From a virus, in IMG/VR virus record IMGVR_UViG_3300036768_000484, positions 1-34,380 of that record: DNA of 34,380 nucleotides; one strand, written 5' to 3'. Positions within the stretch are counted from its first letter, which is position 1. Each line of letters begins with the position of its first letter. The notes under the pieces are model-generated. The model was not told the DNA's origin, ran no database searches, and was given only the letters and a program-made list of their open reading frames with translations. The translations under genes were made by a program, and so were the position numbers. Below are positions 6,513 to 14,393 of this stretch, piece after piece.

Positions 6513-9439
6513 GCGAGAAACTGCCTGACTGTCCCGGCATTGCGCTGCAGGATGTTGAGGATGGTTTTCTCGCCAGAGGGCGAGTTCAGGTAATCAGCGG
6601 CCATCGCCGGATCAACGACATTGACGATGCGCACGGTCTGACTCGCCTGCGGCAAGGCCGGTTGTGCCTGGGAAGGCACCAGGCCTCCGGACGCGAAGGC
6701 CAATCGCCCCATGCTCATGCGCGGCACAAAGCCGCCGTTTATGCTGTCCAGCAAACCGTAACCAATGCGCTGGGCCACGTCCCGGCGGATCACATACTCG
6801 CCCGGCGTTAGCATGGCCGGCACGGTGTCGCCGGTGCCTGTGCCAGGAACCTGGCCGCCGGTGGAGAAGGCTAAGCCTAAGCCTAAGAACTGTAGCCCTG
6901 CGGAAATAAGACCGCCGATGCCACCACCGCCATCGCCGGAGATACCGAAAATCTTCTCTGCCAGCTTCTGCGCCAAAATGCGTTGAATGCTGGCGATCAC
7001 AGAGCGGGCGAAGTCGAGGAAGGCTTCCTTGGCATTCTTCGCGCCGGTTCCGATCTGCTCGAACATGGTAGCGAAGGCGTTTTTGACGTCCGTATTGATG
7101 GCGTTTGCCACAGGATCGACGATTGTTTTCGCACCGATCAGTTCCGCTATCCACTGCTCGATCTTGGCCTTGGCCTCCGGCCCAAAGACGTTAGCGATGG
7201 CTTCCATCTTAGGCAGCAGGTCTTCCATGGCTGCCGCGGCCTCGCGGTGCGCATTGGCGATCATGGACTGCGCCTGACCGATGGTGATAAGTCCGGCCTG
7301 CGCCTGAATATTGGCCGATTGCTCCGCCGTGCGCATGCGATCCAAAGCCATAGACCACTGCTTCTCAAAGGCGTCAAGCTCGGCTTCCTTCGCCTTGAGG
7401 TCGATGAGCCGATCAGCCAGAGCAGCGCCTTCGGCGTCCTGCTTCAGCTTTTCGATAGTGTCGCGCATGGCGCGCTCGATGGCGGCACGGCGCATCTCCG
7501 GCGTCTCCGTGCCGGTCATGCGGGCGATCTCGGCCTGCGCTTCGGCCACCGCGTCGCGGATTTCCTGCATCGCCTTCTCGCGGTCAATATCCAGCTTGAA
7601 CTTGGCCGCGACTTCCTTGCCGTTCAGCGCGTCTAGTTCAGAACGCAGATTCGCCGCCGCCACTCTCGCGTCGTTGAGCTTCTGAGCGATCTCGGCCTGC
7701 TGGTTGGCGTCCTTCGGCTTGACGCTGGAAAGTCTGGCAATTAGGTCTTCCTGCGCGGCGAGTTCGCGCGTGATCTTCTCGCGCTCTGCAGCGAAGGCCT
7801 TGGCGTCGATGGCTTCTTTTGCCTTCCAGTAGTCGGCCACCTTTATGAGCCGTCCCGCCAGCTCCGCCTCGATGATCTCGCTCTGGGTCTTGAGCGCTTC
7901 CTGCATGGCGCGAATGTCGTCGTCCATGGGCTTTTTCAGCTCTGGCAGGCGTGTGAGCGTGGCGCCTTTGGACATTGCAGCCCGCACCTTGGCCAGTGCC
8001 TCATTCCACTCCTTGCTGCCCTCGGCCACGCCAGCGGCACGGAGCTTGTCTTTCATCTCATTCAGAGCATCGGCGAGCTTTTCCTCTGTGGTGGCGTACT
8101 TCTTGAGCGCCTCATCGAGCAGCTTGCGGTTGAGCTCCTGAGCAAACGCCGCGCCAGCCTGTCCACCTGCCTGTGCCGCTGGCTGTTTCGTCCCGCGCAG
8201 GCGCTCGATCATCGCCTCGTCGGCAGCTATGCGCGCCTTGGCCTCGTCTGGCTTGATCATCCCAAGCCGAGACGATTCTCGCGTCTGCTCGATGCGCCTT
8301 TGCAGCCGTGCCACCGCCGCCTCGACATCGCGCACCGTGCGCGCACCTGCACCAGATGCGGTGCCGTCCGGCAGCAGGCTGTACGCACCGGCACCTCCAG
8401 CCACCGCGCCGATGCCTGCGCCAATGGCAGCGCCATGTGTGCCGGCAATTCTTCCAAGCTTCGCGCCAGCACCGGCACCGGAAAGCACGCCGCCCAATAT
8501 CACCAGCTTGTCGCCATGCTCTACCACAAACCGCGTGAGCGACGCGATCAGCGCGCCAAACTCGCGCACCGACTTGCGAAATTCTTCATCGCGGAAAGCG
8601 CCCGTCAGCTGCCTTGAAGCTTCGACGATGGCGTCCATAAAGCCAGAGCGGGCAAACTCCAGCTTGAGGTCGAGCAGCGCGTTTTCCAGCCTGGCAAAGG
8701 CAGCACGCGCGCTGTTGCTGGCGTCTTCCGCTCCACCTCCCAGCTCGCGACGTAGCTGCTCAGCGAATGCAGGTAGCAGCCTGGACGCTGGAAGAAGACC
8801 TTTCTCCATCAGCGCGGAAAAGCTCTCAGTGGTCAGCCCGATCGAGCGTGCAGCGATATTGAGCGAGCCATAGAGACGTTCGCCGAGCTGCTGGCGCATT
8901 TCCTCGGCGGAGACGGCTCCCTTGCTCATCATTTGCTGCAAGGCCAGCAGGCTGCCTGCGATCTGCTCGGAGCTAAGCCCAAGCGCCGTGCCCGCCTCGG
9001 CGACCGCCTCGAACACATCACGCGCCTTGGCGCCTTCCAGCGCCGTGCCCTTGGCTGCTGCCGCAAATCCAAGATACTGCTCGGCAAGGGTCTGCAGCGA
9101 AACGCCAAGCCGGTCAGAAATCTCGCGCAGCCTCTTCATCTCGTCTTCTGCCGCCTGGGCCGAGCCAAAGACGTCCTTGAGCGACAGGCCAAGCGACTCG
9201 AAGTCGGATGCGACGCGCAGGCTGTCTTTGGCGAAGCCAGGAATAGCGGAAAGCGTAGCCGACAGCGCATTAAACGCGGCTTGACCGGCGACTACGGCAG
9301 TCGCCAGGCTGCGCATACTCACCTGGGCGATCTCGACCTTATGCGCGACCGTCTCCACGGCGCGCGCAGATTCGCCCAGGGCGGAGACGGCCTGGCGGTT
9401 ATTGGCGACGATATTGATTTCGACCTTGTTCTCTGCCAT
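6509..9439 (-). CDS. Tape measure protein
   Basis: A 976-residue protein that sets tail length and is ejected with the DNA. Residues about 60-220 match the classical tape-measure N-terminal domain (for example VFGSAQAAEDEMKRL, GLSSEQIAGSLLALQQMM and LGERLYGSLNIAARSIG). A glycine/alanine-rich hydrophobic stretch follows at about 310-350, then long charged helices and coiled coils, and a C-terminal lambda H-like tail (PGTGTGDTVPAMLTPGEYVIR). The frame is open up to a TTG at 9448, but the ATG at 9439 (MAENKVEIN) is the more natural start; no strong Shine-Dalgarno is seen at either. It is the longest gene and follows the frameshifted chaperone pair after a 200-base gap that holds an antisense gene. 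Confidence 0.92.
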   Translation of the reverse strand: MAENKVEINIVANNRQAVSALGESARAVETVAHKVEIAQVSMRSLATAVVAGQAAFNALSATLSAIPGFAKDSLRVASDFESLGLSLKDVFGSAQAAEDEMKRLREISDRLGVSLQTLAEQYLGFAAAAKGTALEGAKARDVFEAVAEAGTALGLSSEQIAGSLLALQQMMSKGAVSAEEMRQQLGERLYGSLNIAARSIGLTTESFSALMEKGLLPASRLLPAFAEQLRRELGGGAEDASNSARAAFARLENALLDLKLEFARSGFMDAIVEASRQLTGAFRDEEFRKSVREFGALIASLTRFVVEHGDKLVILGGVLSGAGAGAKLGRIAGTHGAAIGAGIGAVAGGAGAYSLLPDGTASGAGARTVRDVEAAVARLQRRIEQTRESSRLGMIKPDEAKARIAADEAMIERLRGTKQPAAQAGGQAGAAFAQELNRKLLDEALKKYATTEEKLADALNEMKDKLRAAGVAEGSKEWNEALAKVRAAMSKGATLTRLPELKKPMDDDIRAMQEALKTQSEIIEAELAGRLIKVADYWKAKEAIDAKAFAAEREKITRELAAQEDLIARLSSVKPKDANQQAEIAQKLNDARVAAANLRSELDALNGKEVAAKFKLDIDREKAMQEIRDAVAEAQAEIARMTGTETPEMRRAAIERAMRDTIEKLKQDAEGAALADRLIDLKAKEAELDAFEKQWSMALDRMRTAEQSANIQAQAGLITIGQAQSMIANAHREAAAAMEDLLPKMEAIANVFGPEAKAKIEQWIAELIGAKTIVDPVANAINTDVKNAFATMFEQIGTGAKNAKEAFLDFARSVIASIQRILAQKLAEKIFGISGDGGGGIGGLISAGLQFLGLGLAFSTGGQVPGTGTGDTVPAMLTPGEYVIRRDVAQRIGYGLLDSINGGFVPRMSMGRLAFASGGLVPSQAQPALPQASQTVRIVNVVDPAMAADYLNSPSGEKTILNILQRNAGTVRQFLA

Positions 9440-9448
9440 GATGCTCAA

Positions 9449-9655
9449 ATGAACGTTTTGCTTGGCGTTTCCGCCCTATACGTCATCGTCTGTGCCATCC
9501 TGCCATCGCTCGTTGCGCGCCTGCGCGGCCACGACTGGCGCGGTGAGCTGCGCGTCTTCGCCGTCGGTTTGTTGCTTGGCTGGACGGGATACGGCGCGCT
9601 GGTGGCGTGGATCGACGCGCTGGTCGCGCCAGACGCCAAAATTATAATCCGCTGA
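9449..9655 (+). CDS. Small two-helix membrane protein resembling superinfection immunity (Imm) proteins
   Basis: A 68-residue plus-strand protein filling the gap between the chaperone extension (ends 9642) and the tape-measure start (9439). It has two hydrophobic segments at about 3-23 and 38-58 separated by a basic loop (ARLRGHDWRGELR). The pattern ILPSLVARLRGH followed by LLLGWTGYGALVA resembles the T4 Imm-type superinfection immunity family, which sits in the inner membrane and blocks DNA entry of related phages. It is the only likely gene on this strand within 28 kb of minus-strand genes. No good Shine-Dalgarno or promoter is obvious upstream, which lowers confidence. It would be transcribed independently of the tail operon, as an early or lysogenic protein should be. 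Confidence 0.65.
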   Translation: MNVLLGVSALYVIVCAILPSLVARLRGHDWRGELRVFAVGLLLGWTGYGALVAWIDALVAPDAKIIIR

Positions 9656-10165
9656 TCTCTCTCAGCCACCGCTCCCAATCCTTTTTCTCTGCCTGCGCTA
9701 CTCGCGCGGCCACCGCCATATCCAAAAGACGCTGACGGCGCATCGTCTGCGCCGCCGTGAGAAAATCCCGCGCGTCCGTCCAGGCCATGTCCATCACGTC
9801 CCGGTAGGCGAATCCGGCATCGACGAGGGCGGCGATCCACTCGTGCCACCAGAGGCGGTTTGTGCGAGACGGTCTGCTGCGCCTTGGAGCACCGGCAGCA
9901 CCCGCTGGACGAAAAAACCTGCATTTACCTCCAGCACCTTAGCTGCCAGTTCCGCCAGCACGTCCGGCGTCTGATCCTCTAGCCAGGCGCGATCAACACC
10001 TGCGCCGATGGCCGTAGCCTCGATCACGGCATCGGTATGGCGAATCAAGGCGCCTGAAATGTCGCCGACGGCCAGTTCCGCAGCGATGGGTTCGATGACC
10101 TTGAGAAAGCGCGGCAGGTCGCGCACCTTGATTGGGGTGATGTTTTGCATGCTTACTTTGTTCAT
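9642..10165 (-). CDS. Tail assembly chaperone fusion (gpG-T type) made by -1 frameshift
   Basis: Ribosomes that slip by -1 at T_TTT_TTC (9917-9911) leave the 123-residue frame after residue 85 and read a further 89 residues to TAA at 9644-9642, giving a 174-residue protein. I translated the extension by hand: it starts with a Pro/Arg-rich linker and then gives protein-like sequence (LWWHEWIAALVDAGF, then WTDARDFLTAAQTMRR). This is the known arrangement of lambda G and GT chaperones, where the long form bridges tail tube and tape measure. The extension has no start codon near its beginning, so frameshifting explains it better than a separate gene. Coordinates span both frames. Confidence 0.8.
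9794..10165 (-). CDS. Tail assembly chaperone, short form (gpG-like)
   Basis: A 123-residue, helical, mildly acidic protein that precedes the tape measure, as the lambda G-type chaperone does. It would coat the tape measure during tail assembly and is not expected in the virion. The core PIKVRDLPRFLKVIEPIAAEL is typical of the small chaperones of Mu-head siphoviruses. Unslipped translation ends with a low-complexity tail (SGSPPSSMPDSPTGT). The ATG overlaps the stop of the C-type-lectin gene by one base (TAATG). A later ATG at codon 6 is also possible. Confidence 0.75.
   Translation of the reverse strand: MNKVSMQNITPIKVRDLPRFLKVIEPIAAELAVGDISGALIRHTDAVIEATAIGAGVDRAWLEDQTPDVLAELAAKVLEVNAGFFVQRVLPVLQGAADRLAQTASGGTSGSPPSSMPDSPTGT
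9911..9917 (-). promoter_or_regulatory. Programmed -1 frameshift site T_TTT_TTC
   Basis: On the minus strand bases 9917-9911 read TTTTTTC, and position 9917 is the third base of a glycine codon in the chaperone frame. The heptamer is therefore in the exact X_XXY_YYZ register needed for -1 slippage. The -1 frame downstream is open for 89 codons, and its product is protein-like. Confidence 0.8.
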
Positions 10166-11277
10166 TACACTTTTGCTGGGCGAGCGCCAGAAGATGTAAA
10201 CGAAATAGTAGCATTGTATAGCATGTCTATCGCTGCAAATCCTCCGTTCGAAAAACTAAGTACCCAATTGCCACCGCGCATCGGATAACGTTTGCCGTGG
10301 TTACGTATGTAGATACTGCCATTTAGAACCAAGCTACCAGGCGCGAGACATAAGGCACGCATGATAGAAGGGATGGTGATGCCGGTATCTGCTGTAAGCG
10401 AATTAAACACCGTTGAAACAAGATCATAGCTATTCGTATCATTGCCAGCAGGTCCCGTTCTACAATCAACTACGTCATCGACTTGGAAATTGCCAAGATT
10501 GTTGACAATGCCATTGTCGCTGTAAGTAACGAGTGAGTCATATTTGGCCGTGCCTGCCGTCCCAGGCGCAACCAGCGCGCCATCTGAGAGGCTAATGGCT
10601 TTCCACGTGGCGCTATCGTCGAAAGCGCTGGCGGTAGCAGCGTTGTTGTTTTCTAACACTTGTATTTCGCCGTCGACCAGGCGCAATCCAGGTGTGAACT
10701 CCCAGATATTTCCGACCAAATCGGAAATACCAGCAGGACTGCCGTCATGTCTCCAGGTGAGCGGACCAGTACCAGTGAGCGTGCGCCCTGTGCCGGACGT
10801 ACTGCCGGGCGCGCCACCATCGACACGACGAGCTGTTTCCCAGGCAGCATCATGTGCGCAGCCCCAATTGGTGTTTCCACGTGGCTGCGTACCGGACTTG
10901 GCGGTGAGCAAAGCTACGGCAGCCCATTCGGCGTTGGTCATGACGTGAAAGCCAGCACCGCATGCTCTTGCGGCGGTGACGAAATAGGTGTAGGGCTGAT
11001 AGACGGTTGGATCGACGCCAGGCAGCGAGAGCAGCTCGCCGTTTTTCACGATGCCGGGATACATACCGATCCAGATGCCATCTTTTACGACACCATCGAC
11101 GATGAAAGCCGGATGCACACCGGTGCCGTAGTCGTTTCCGAGGTCTTGAAGGTTGAACTTTGGAACCCAGCGGAAATAGCTCGGCTGACCGGACTGGGTG
11201 TAGTGAACAGTACATAAACCACCAGTAGCTGCTTCAATGGCAGCTCGGAGTTCGTCGCGGACAAAAATAGTCGGCAT
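10165..11277 (-). CDS. C-type-lectin / formylglycine-generating-enzyme-fold receptor-binding protein
   Basis: A 370-residue protein with the SUMF1/FGE-type C-type-lectin fold: GFHVMTNAEWAAVAL, then NTNWG, then GISDLVGNIWEF. The last 40 residues (RGGNW, GGFAAIDML, SSGARPAKV) have the layout of the variable region of diversity-generating retroelement targets, where surface residues contact the receptor. I take it as a tail-tip adhesin rather than an enzyme, because phage versions of this fold usually bind ligands. It lies in the fibre cassette between tail tube and chaperone. I saw no reverse transcriptase or template repeat anywhere in the window. Its stop overlaps the chaperone start (TAATG). 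Confidence 0.78.
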   Translation of the reverse strand: MPTIFVRDELRAAIEAATGGLCTVHYTQSGQPSYFRWVPKFNLQDLGNDYGTGVHPAFIVDGVVKDGIWIGMYPGIVKNGELLSLPGVDPTVYQPYTYFVTAARACGAGFHVMTNAEWAAVALLTAKSGTQPRGNTNWGCAHDAAWETARRVDGGAPGSTSGTGRTLTGTGPLTWRHDGSPAGISDLVGNIWEFTPGLRLVDGEIQVLENNNAATASAFDDSATWKAISLSDGALVAPGTAGTAKYDSLVTYSDNGIVNNLGNFQVDDVVDCRTGPAGNDTNSYDLVSTVFNSLTADTGITIPSIMRALCLAPGSLVLNGSIYIRNHGKRYPMRGGNWVLSFSNGGFAAIDMLYNATISFTSSGARPAKV

Positions 11278-11288
11278 GGCTTATCTCC

Positions 11289-11618
11289 TTAACCAATAAA
11301 CGGCCAAAGCTCGACGGATACGGTATTTGGATCGATTGGCTCAGCCACGCGAATTGTGGTTGGCTCGCCAGTTATCGGGTCGACATCTCCCGGCTGCTCG
11401 GTGTAACGCCGCGCGGGGATGCGTACGACGGCGACGATCTCTCCTTGGTCTCCACCACGCACAAACTTACCAGAACAGTGACGAATAACGATCACGGAGG
11501 ATGTGTCTTGCTGCTCTGCAGCGAAGTTGACCGTAATGTCACCTACAGTAAGCCGGTCGGCGGAGATAGAAATGGGGGCAATCGGCGCACCAGGCTGGAA
11601 AAGGGTAATCATTGGCAT
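11289..11618 (-). CDS. Hypothetical protein of the tail fibre cassette
   Basis: A 109-residue protein, beta-rich by eye, with repeated short hydrophobic strands (ITLFQPGAPIAPISIS, SSVIVIRHCSGKFV) and no membrane segment or signal peptide. It is preceded by a reasonable Shine-Dalgarno (AGGAGAAACG) and lies 11 bases before the C-type-lectin gene and 11 bases after the second fibre gene. I do not recognise the family. Position suggests a small structural or assembly partner of the adhesin. Confidence 0.6.
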   Translation of the reverse strand: MPMITLFQPGAPIAPISISADRLTVGDITVNFAAEQQDTSSVIVIRHCSGKFVRGGDQGEIVAVVRIPARRYTEQPGDVDPITGEPTTIRVAEPIDPNTVSVELWPFIG

Positions 11619-11629
11619 AGCGTTTCTCC

Positions 11630-12514
11630 TTAGTCGGTAAGACGTTCGATAAGGTAGCGTACTAGTACGTTGTCGGCAGCGCTGGCAAGCGTAAGAGTGC
11701 AGCCGTTGGTGGCGCGGTTGGTAACCAGAATGTCGTTTGCGCGAGCAACGCCGGTTGCGGAAATTACATCGAAATTAATACGCCAATCTGTGCCTCGCAT
11801 TTGGCGAGCGAAGGCCAGTGAGACGGTCGGCGGCGAGTCAAGTAGCTTAGGAAAGCTCGCCTCGATCCTGCGCACGTCTGTGAGCGTGACATTGGTTAGA
11901 TTCGGATCGGTGGCTGCAGTGTTGTTAGCTGGGAGGGTCAGCTGGTAGATTGCGATACCGTTGTCCGGCACGGCCTGGCCAATGGCAGTCACAGCTAGCC
12001 GGTAAGTCTGGCCGTCGGTGTATGGATAGAGATAGGCGCTGACAACAGCGGCCGTAGTTGTTGAAGTGTTATCAGGGACGCTAGCAGCGTCGTTGCTTCC
12101 GACGACAGGATAGGTCGTTCCGTTGGCAAAGCACACGCCAGCAGCAAGGTTAAGACTGCGCGGAGTGGTTGTGGATTTCGTGACCGTACAGCCACTGACA
12201 ACTCCACGGTTTTTGATGGTGATCTCGCCTCGCTGTTGCCAAGGGCCGAAGCGCAGGGCATTAATTGCCTCATGCGCCATGTGTGCTAGCGAAAGCGCTT
12301 GCATCACAGCGGTGTTACCCATGTCTAGGGTTGTAGCGTCGATTATTGATTGGACATCGTCGCTATTGATAATGCGTCGTGCAACCGAGCCTGACGCGTC
12401 TGTCACGTACATCTCTACGTAGTTCGGCCTTGCAGCCGGAGCGACGAGATAGATGGCGTGGCTGTCGAGTATGCTAGGAAGAGAAGTGGTTTTGTGAACT
12501 TTGAAGGCAGACAT
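11630..12514 (-). CDS. Tail fibre protein 2 (paralogue of the upstream fibre gene)
   Basis: A 294-residue fibre-like protein. Residues 1-60 closely match the N-terminus of the neighbouring 188-residue protein (HKTTSLPSILDSHAIYLVAP against HKTTSLPGTLEGHSVYLVAP, then NYVEMYVT and RRIINSDD), so the two arose by duplication. The remainder is Thr/Asn-rich beta sequence typical of trimeric fibre shafts and differs completely from the paralogue. The shared N-terminus is presumably the virion attachment domain and the different C-termini the receptor-facing parts. The start at 12514 lies 4 bases after the paralogue's stop. Confidence 0.75.
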   Translation of the reverse strand: MSAFKVHKTTSLPSILDSHAIYLVAPAARPNYVEMYVTDASGSVARRIINSDDVQSIIDATTLDMGNTAVMQALSLAHMAHEAINALRFGPWQQRGEITIKNRGVVSGCTVTKSTTTPRSLNLAAGVCFANGTTYPVVGSNDAASVPDNTSTTTAAVVSAYLYPYTDGQTYRLAVTAIGQAVPDNGIAIYQLTLPANNTAATDPNLTNVTLTDVRRIEASFPKLLDSPPTVSLAFARQMRGTDWRINFDVISATGVARANDILVTNRATNGCTLTLASAADNVLVRYLIERLTD

Positions 12515-12517
12515 AAG

Positions 12518-13084
12518 TTACCAGCCCGCCGTCTCCAATCGTGCACGCGGATAGTTGCCGTTATAGGTGAAGTCACCATTTGAGTCCTCACCAACCTTGC
12601 CAAGCTGCGTCATGTTGGCGTGAGTATGGCTATTTGCTACCGCCGAATCGATAGCTGACGGAGACGAAGTCGGCTTGCCCTGGATCATCGCCCAAGTAAT
12701 GGTTAAGTCCATCGACTCATACTCAGTCAGCTTGATCCACTGGCTGGTAGCCGCGCGCCAGACATAGGACGCCGCACCGCTGTTGACGGTCGGGTCGCCA
12801 GTTGCATCAAGCACCAGCACATATTTCCCGTTTGTAGGTGTCAGAGCATTACGTGCAGCGATGTCAGCAACGATCTCAATCTTAGCTGTCGAAGCGGCTA
12901 TGGACGCATCGATCATCGCTTGGATGTCATCGCTGTTGATAATGCGCCGCGCAGCCGAGCCATCGGCATTGGTGACGTACATTTCGACGTAGTTCGGCTT
13001 CGCCGAGGGCGCGACAAGGTAAACGCTATGTCCTTCCAGCGTGCCGGGGAGGGAAGTGGTTTTGTGGATTTTGATAACTGCCAT
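12518..13084 (-). CDS. Tail fibre protein 1 (short paralogue)
   Basis: A 188-residue protein sharing its first 60 or so residues with the following gene. The middle (KIEIVADIAARNALTPTNGKYV and YVWRAATSQWIKL) resembles the beta domains in many phage fibre proteins, and the end (SHTHANMTQLGKV) has the His-Thr-His pattern common in fibre C-termini. It would be a short side fibre or an adaptor for the longer fibre. A Shine-Dalgarno (AAGGAG) precedes the ATG. It stands just after the collagen-like gene. Confidence 0.72.
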   Translation of the reverse strand: MAVIKIHKTTSLPGTLEGHSVYLVAPSAKPNYVEMYVTNADGSAARRIINSDDIQAMIDASIAASTAKIEIVADIAARNALTPTNGKYVLVLDATGDPTVNSGAASYVWRAATSQWIKLTEYESMDLTITWAMIQGKPTSSPSAIDSAVANSHTHANMTQLGKVGEDSNGDFTYNGNYPRARLETAGW

Positions 13085-13093
13085 TTTGACTCC

Positions 13094-13303
13094 TTACCAG
13101 TGAAGCGTTGAAACCACCGCCGCAGGACAGTACAAACCGCCATCGGTGCCGGTGGTGATTGCGTTGCCTGAGTCTGTCGACGGAAATCCCGGCGGACCGG
13201 GCGGACCTTGTATCCCTTGAGGCCCTTGCGGGCCAGGCGGCCCCTGGATCGTTCCTGCGACCGTCACAATCACCTTGTCGTGCACGACGACCTTGTCAGT
13301 CAT
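13094..13303 (-). CDS. Collagen-like small tail protein
   Basis: A 69-residue protein with a perfect run of Gly-X-Y triplets at residues 20-38 (GPPGPQGPQGIQGPPGPPG), flanked by a short beta N-terminus and a nonrepetitive C-terminus. Phage collagen-like segments form trimeric rods in tail fibres, usually as spacers. Here the repeat is a separate small protein rather than part of a long fibre. It overlaps the end of the upstream gene by 8 bases and lies directly before the two fibre paralogues. Confidence 0.8.
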   Translation of the reverse strand: MTDKVVVHDKVIVTVAGTIQGPPGPQGPQGIQGPPGPPGFPSTDSGNAITTGTDGGLYCPAAVVSTLHW

Positions 13304-13625
13304 GGCTTACATCCTCCAGCACGACGAGCGTGTCCTGCTCGTAGGTGCGCCGCATCCCACCGGCGTGCGTCACCTCGAGGTCGAAGCGGTAGGGGCCCGG
13401 GGCAAGACCGGTCGCCGAATACGGCACGGACATATCGATTCTGCCGGATGCAGGCGTGATGGTGATCCGCCCATCGGCAGTCGATGCGGAAATGACCACC
13501 GCGCCAGTCGCGTCTCGCACCTGAAGACGCGCGCTCGCGCCGGTCAGATCGATGGGGTTGCCGGCCGCATCGCGCAGCTCCCAGGCGCGGGTCCAGGTGT
13601 CGCCCCGGTAGAGCTTGACGGCCAT
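13296..13625 (-). CDS. Hypothetical beta-sandwich protein of fibre cassette (BppU-N-like)
   Basis: A 109-residue protein with a clear beta-sandwich pattern: KLYRGDTWTRAWELRDAAG, IDLTGASARLQVRDA, and YRFDLEVTHAGG. The opening strand followed by an IDLTGA motif is familiar from small baseplate and fibre-base proteins (BppU N-terminal type) found near phage fibre genes. It would anchor fibres to the tail. It sits between the tail tube gene and the collagen-like gene. The name is inferred from the pattern, not from a search. Confidence 0.6.
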   Translation of the reverse strand: MAVKLYRGDTWTRAWELRDAAGNPIDLTGASARLQVRDATGAVVISASTADGRITITPASGRIDMSVPYSATGLAPGPYRFDLEVTHAGGMRRTYEQDTLVVLEDVSHD

Positions 13626-13635
13626 CCATCACCCA

Positions 13636-14391
13636 TCAGGCGGCCAGGATCACGCGACCGAAAAGCCCCAGCGTGCTATTGTCGATCTTGGTGCTGTCCG
13701 CCAGAACCAGACCATCCAGCTCGAACTTCTGGATGTCGTCGCCGATAAGAGAAAACTCTTTGGTTGGATTAAACACCACCCGGTACAGATCGACGATCAC
13801 GCGATTGTTGCCATCTGCCGTGTTCAGGCCGTCAAAGCGCAGCCACACATCCGGCCGTGCAGACTTGAACATCGCCACCCGCTTGGTCGCGCCGTAGGAG
13901 TAGTTGGCCTTGAACGGCTGGACGAAGCTGCCAACATTCAAGAACTCTATAGCGCCCTGCTCGGCGTGCACCTTGTAGTGCGTTCCTTGTGTAATTGCAC
14001 CATTACCATTTGCGTCGATAAGGGTAACGTTCGAGACGAATTGATTCGCCAGCAGGACGATTGAGCCTGCCACCAAGCCGCTAGGCAGCGTCTCGTTGGT
14101 GACGGTGCCTGAGCCAACGCTGCTGGTCTGGCCGTAGAGGGCAAGTTCCAGAGTGTCGGTACTGAAGTTATCTAAAATGCAGGAAAACTCCGCATTCTTG
14201 CTCTTGACAATCTGCATGTCGCTGAGCCGCTGGCCGGAATAGCTCTCCTTGTGATCTATTGTCTCGATGTTTAACGAGACCTTCAGTTCAGACACGTCGC
14301 CAAGCCAGCGCATGGACTGCGGGTTGCCGTTACCGTCACGATTGCCGATGTAGACTCGGCCCTGACCGGAAAAGTACACCAATTGCGTCAT
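13636..14391 (-). CDS. Major tail tube protein
   Basis: A 251-residue protein with the features of siphovirus tail tube subunits: early LVYFSGQGRVYIGNRDGNG, then MRWLGDVSELKVSLN, and late FNPTKEFSLIGDDIQKFELDG. It would polymerise into the tube around the tape measure. Its gene follows the Mu gp37-like terminator gene and a small acidic protein, as in Mu-head phages with long flexible tails. A good Shine-Dalgarno (AAAGGAG) precedes the ATG. The tube gene is separated from the chaperones by about 3.5 kb of fibre genes, which is unusual. Confidence 0.82.
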   Translation of the reverse strand: MTQLVYFSGQGRVYIGNRDGNGNPQSMRWLGDVSELKVSLNIETIDHKESYSGQRLSDMQIVKSKNAEFSCILDNFSTDTLELALYGQTSSVGSGTVTNETLPSGLVAGSIVLLANQFVSNVTLIDANGNGAITQGTHYKVHAEQGAIEFLNVGSFVQPFKANYSYGATKRVAMFKSARPDVWLRFDGLNTADGNNRVIVDLYRVVFNPTKEFSLIGDDIQKFELDGLVLADSTKIDNSTLGLFGRVILAA

Positions 14392-14393
14392 CG

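Noticed and set aside
6983-7636. 217-codon plus-strand frame antisense to the tape measure
   Set aside because: Long antisense frames are expected opposite GC-rich helical coding sequence; no ribosome site or recognisable motif.
9445-9924. 159-codon minus-strand open frame over the chaperone/tape-measure gap
   Set aside because: Its translation is low-complexity and unlike a folded protein. The same DNA codes better for the -1 extension (to 9642) and the plus-strand immunity-like gene.
9445-11277. Complete diversity-generating retroelement
   Set aside because: No reverse transcriptase with a catalytic YxDD-type motif among the genes and no second copy of the variable-region sequence was noticed.
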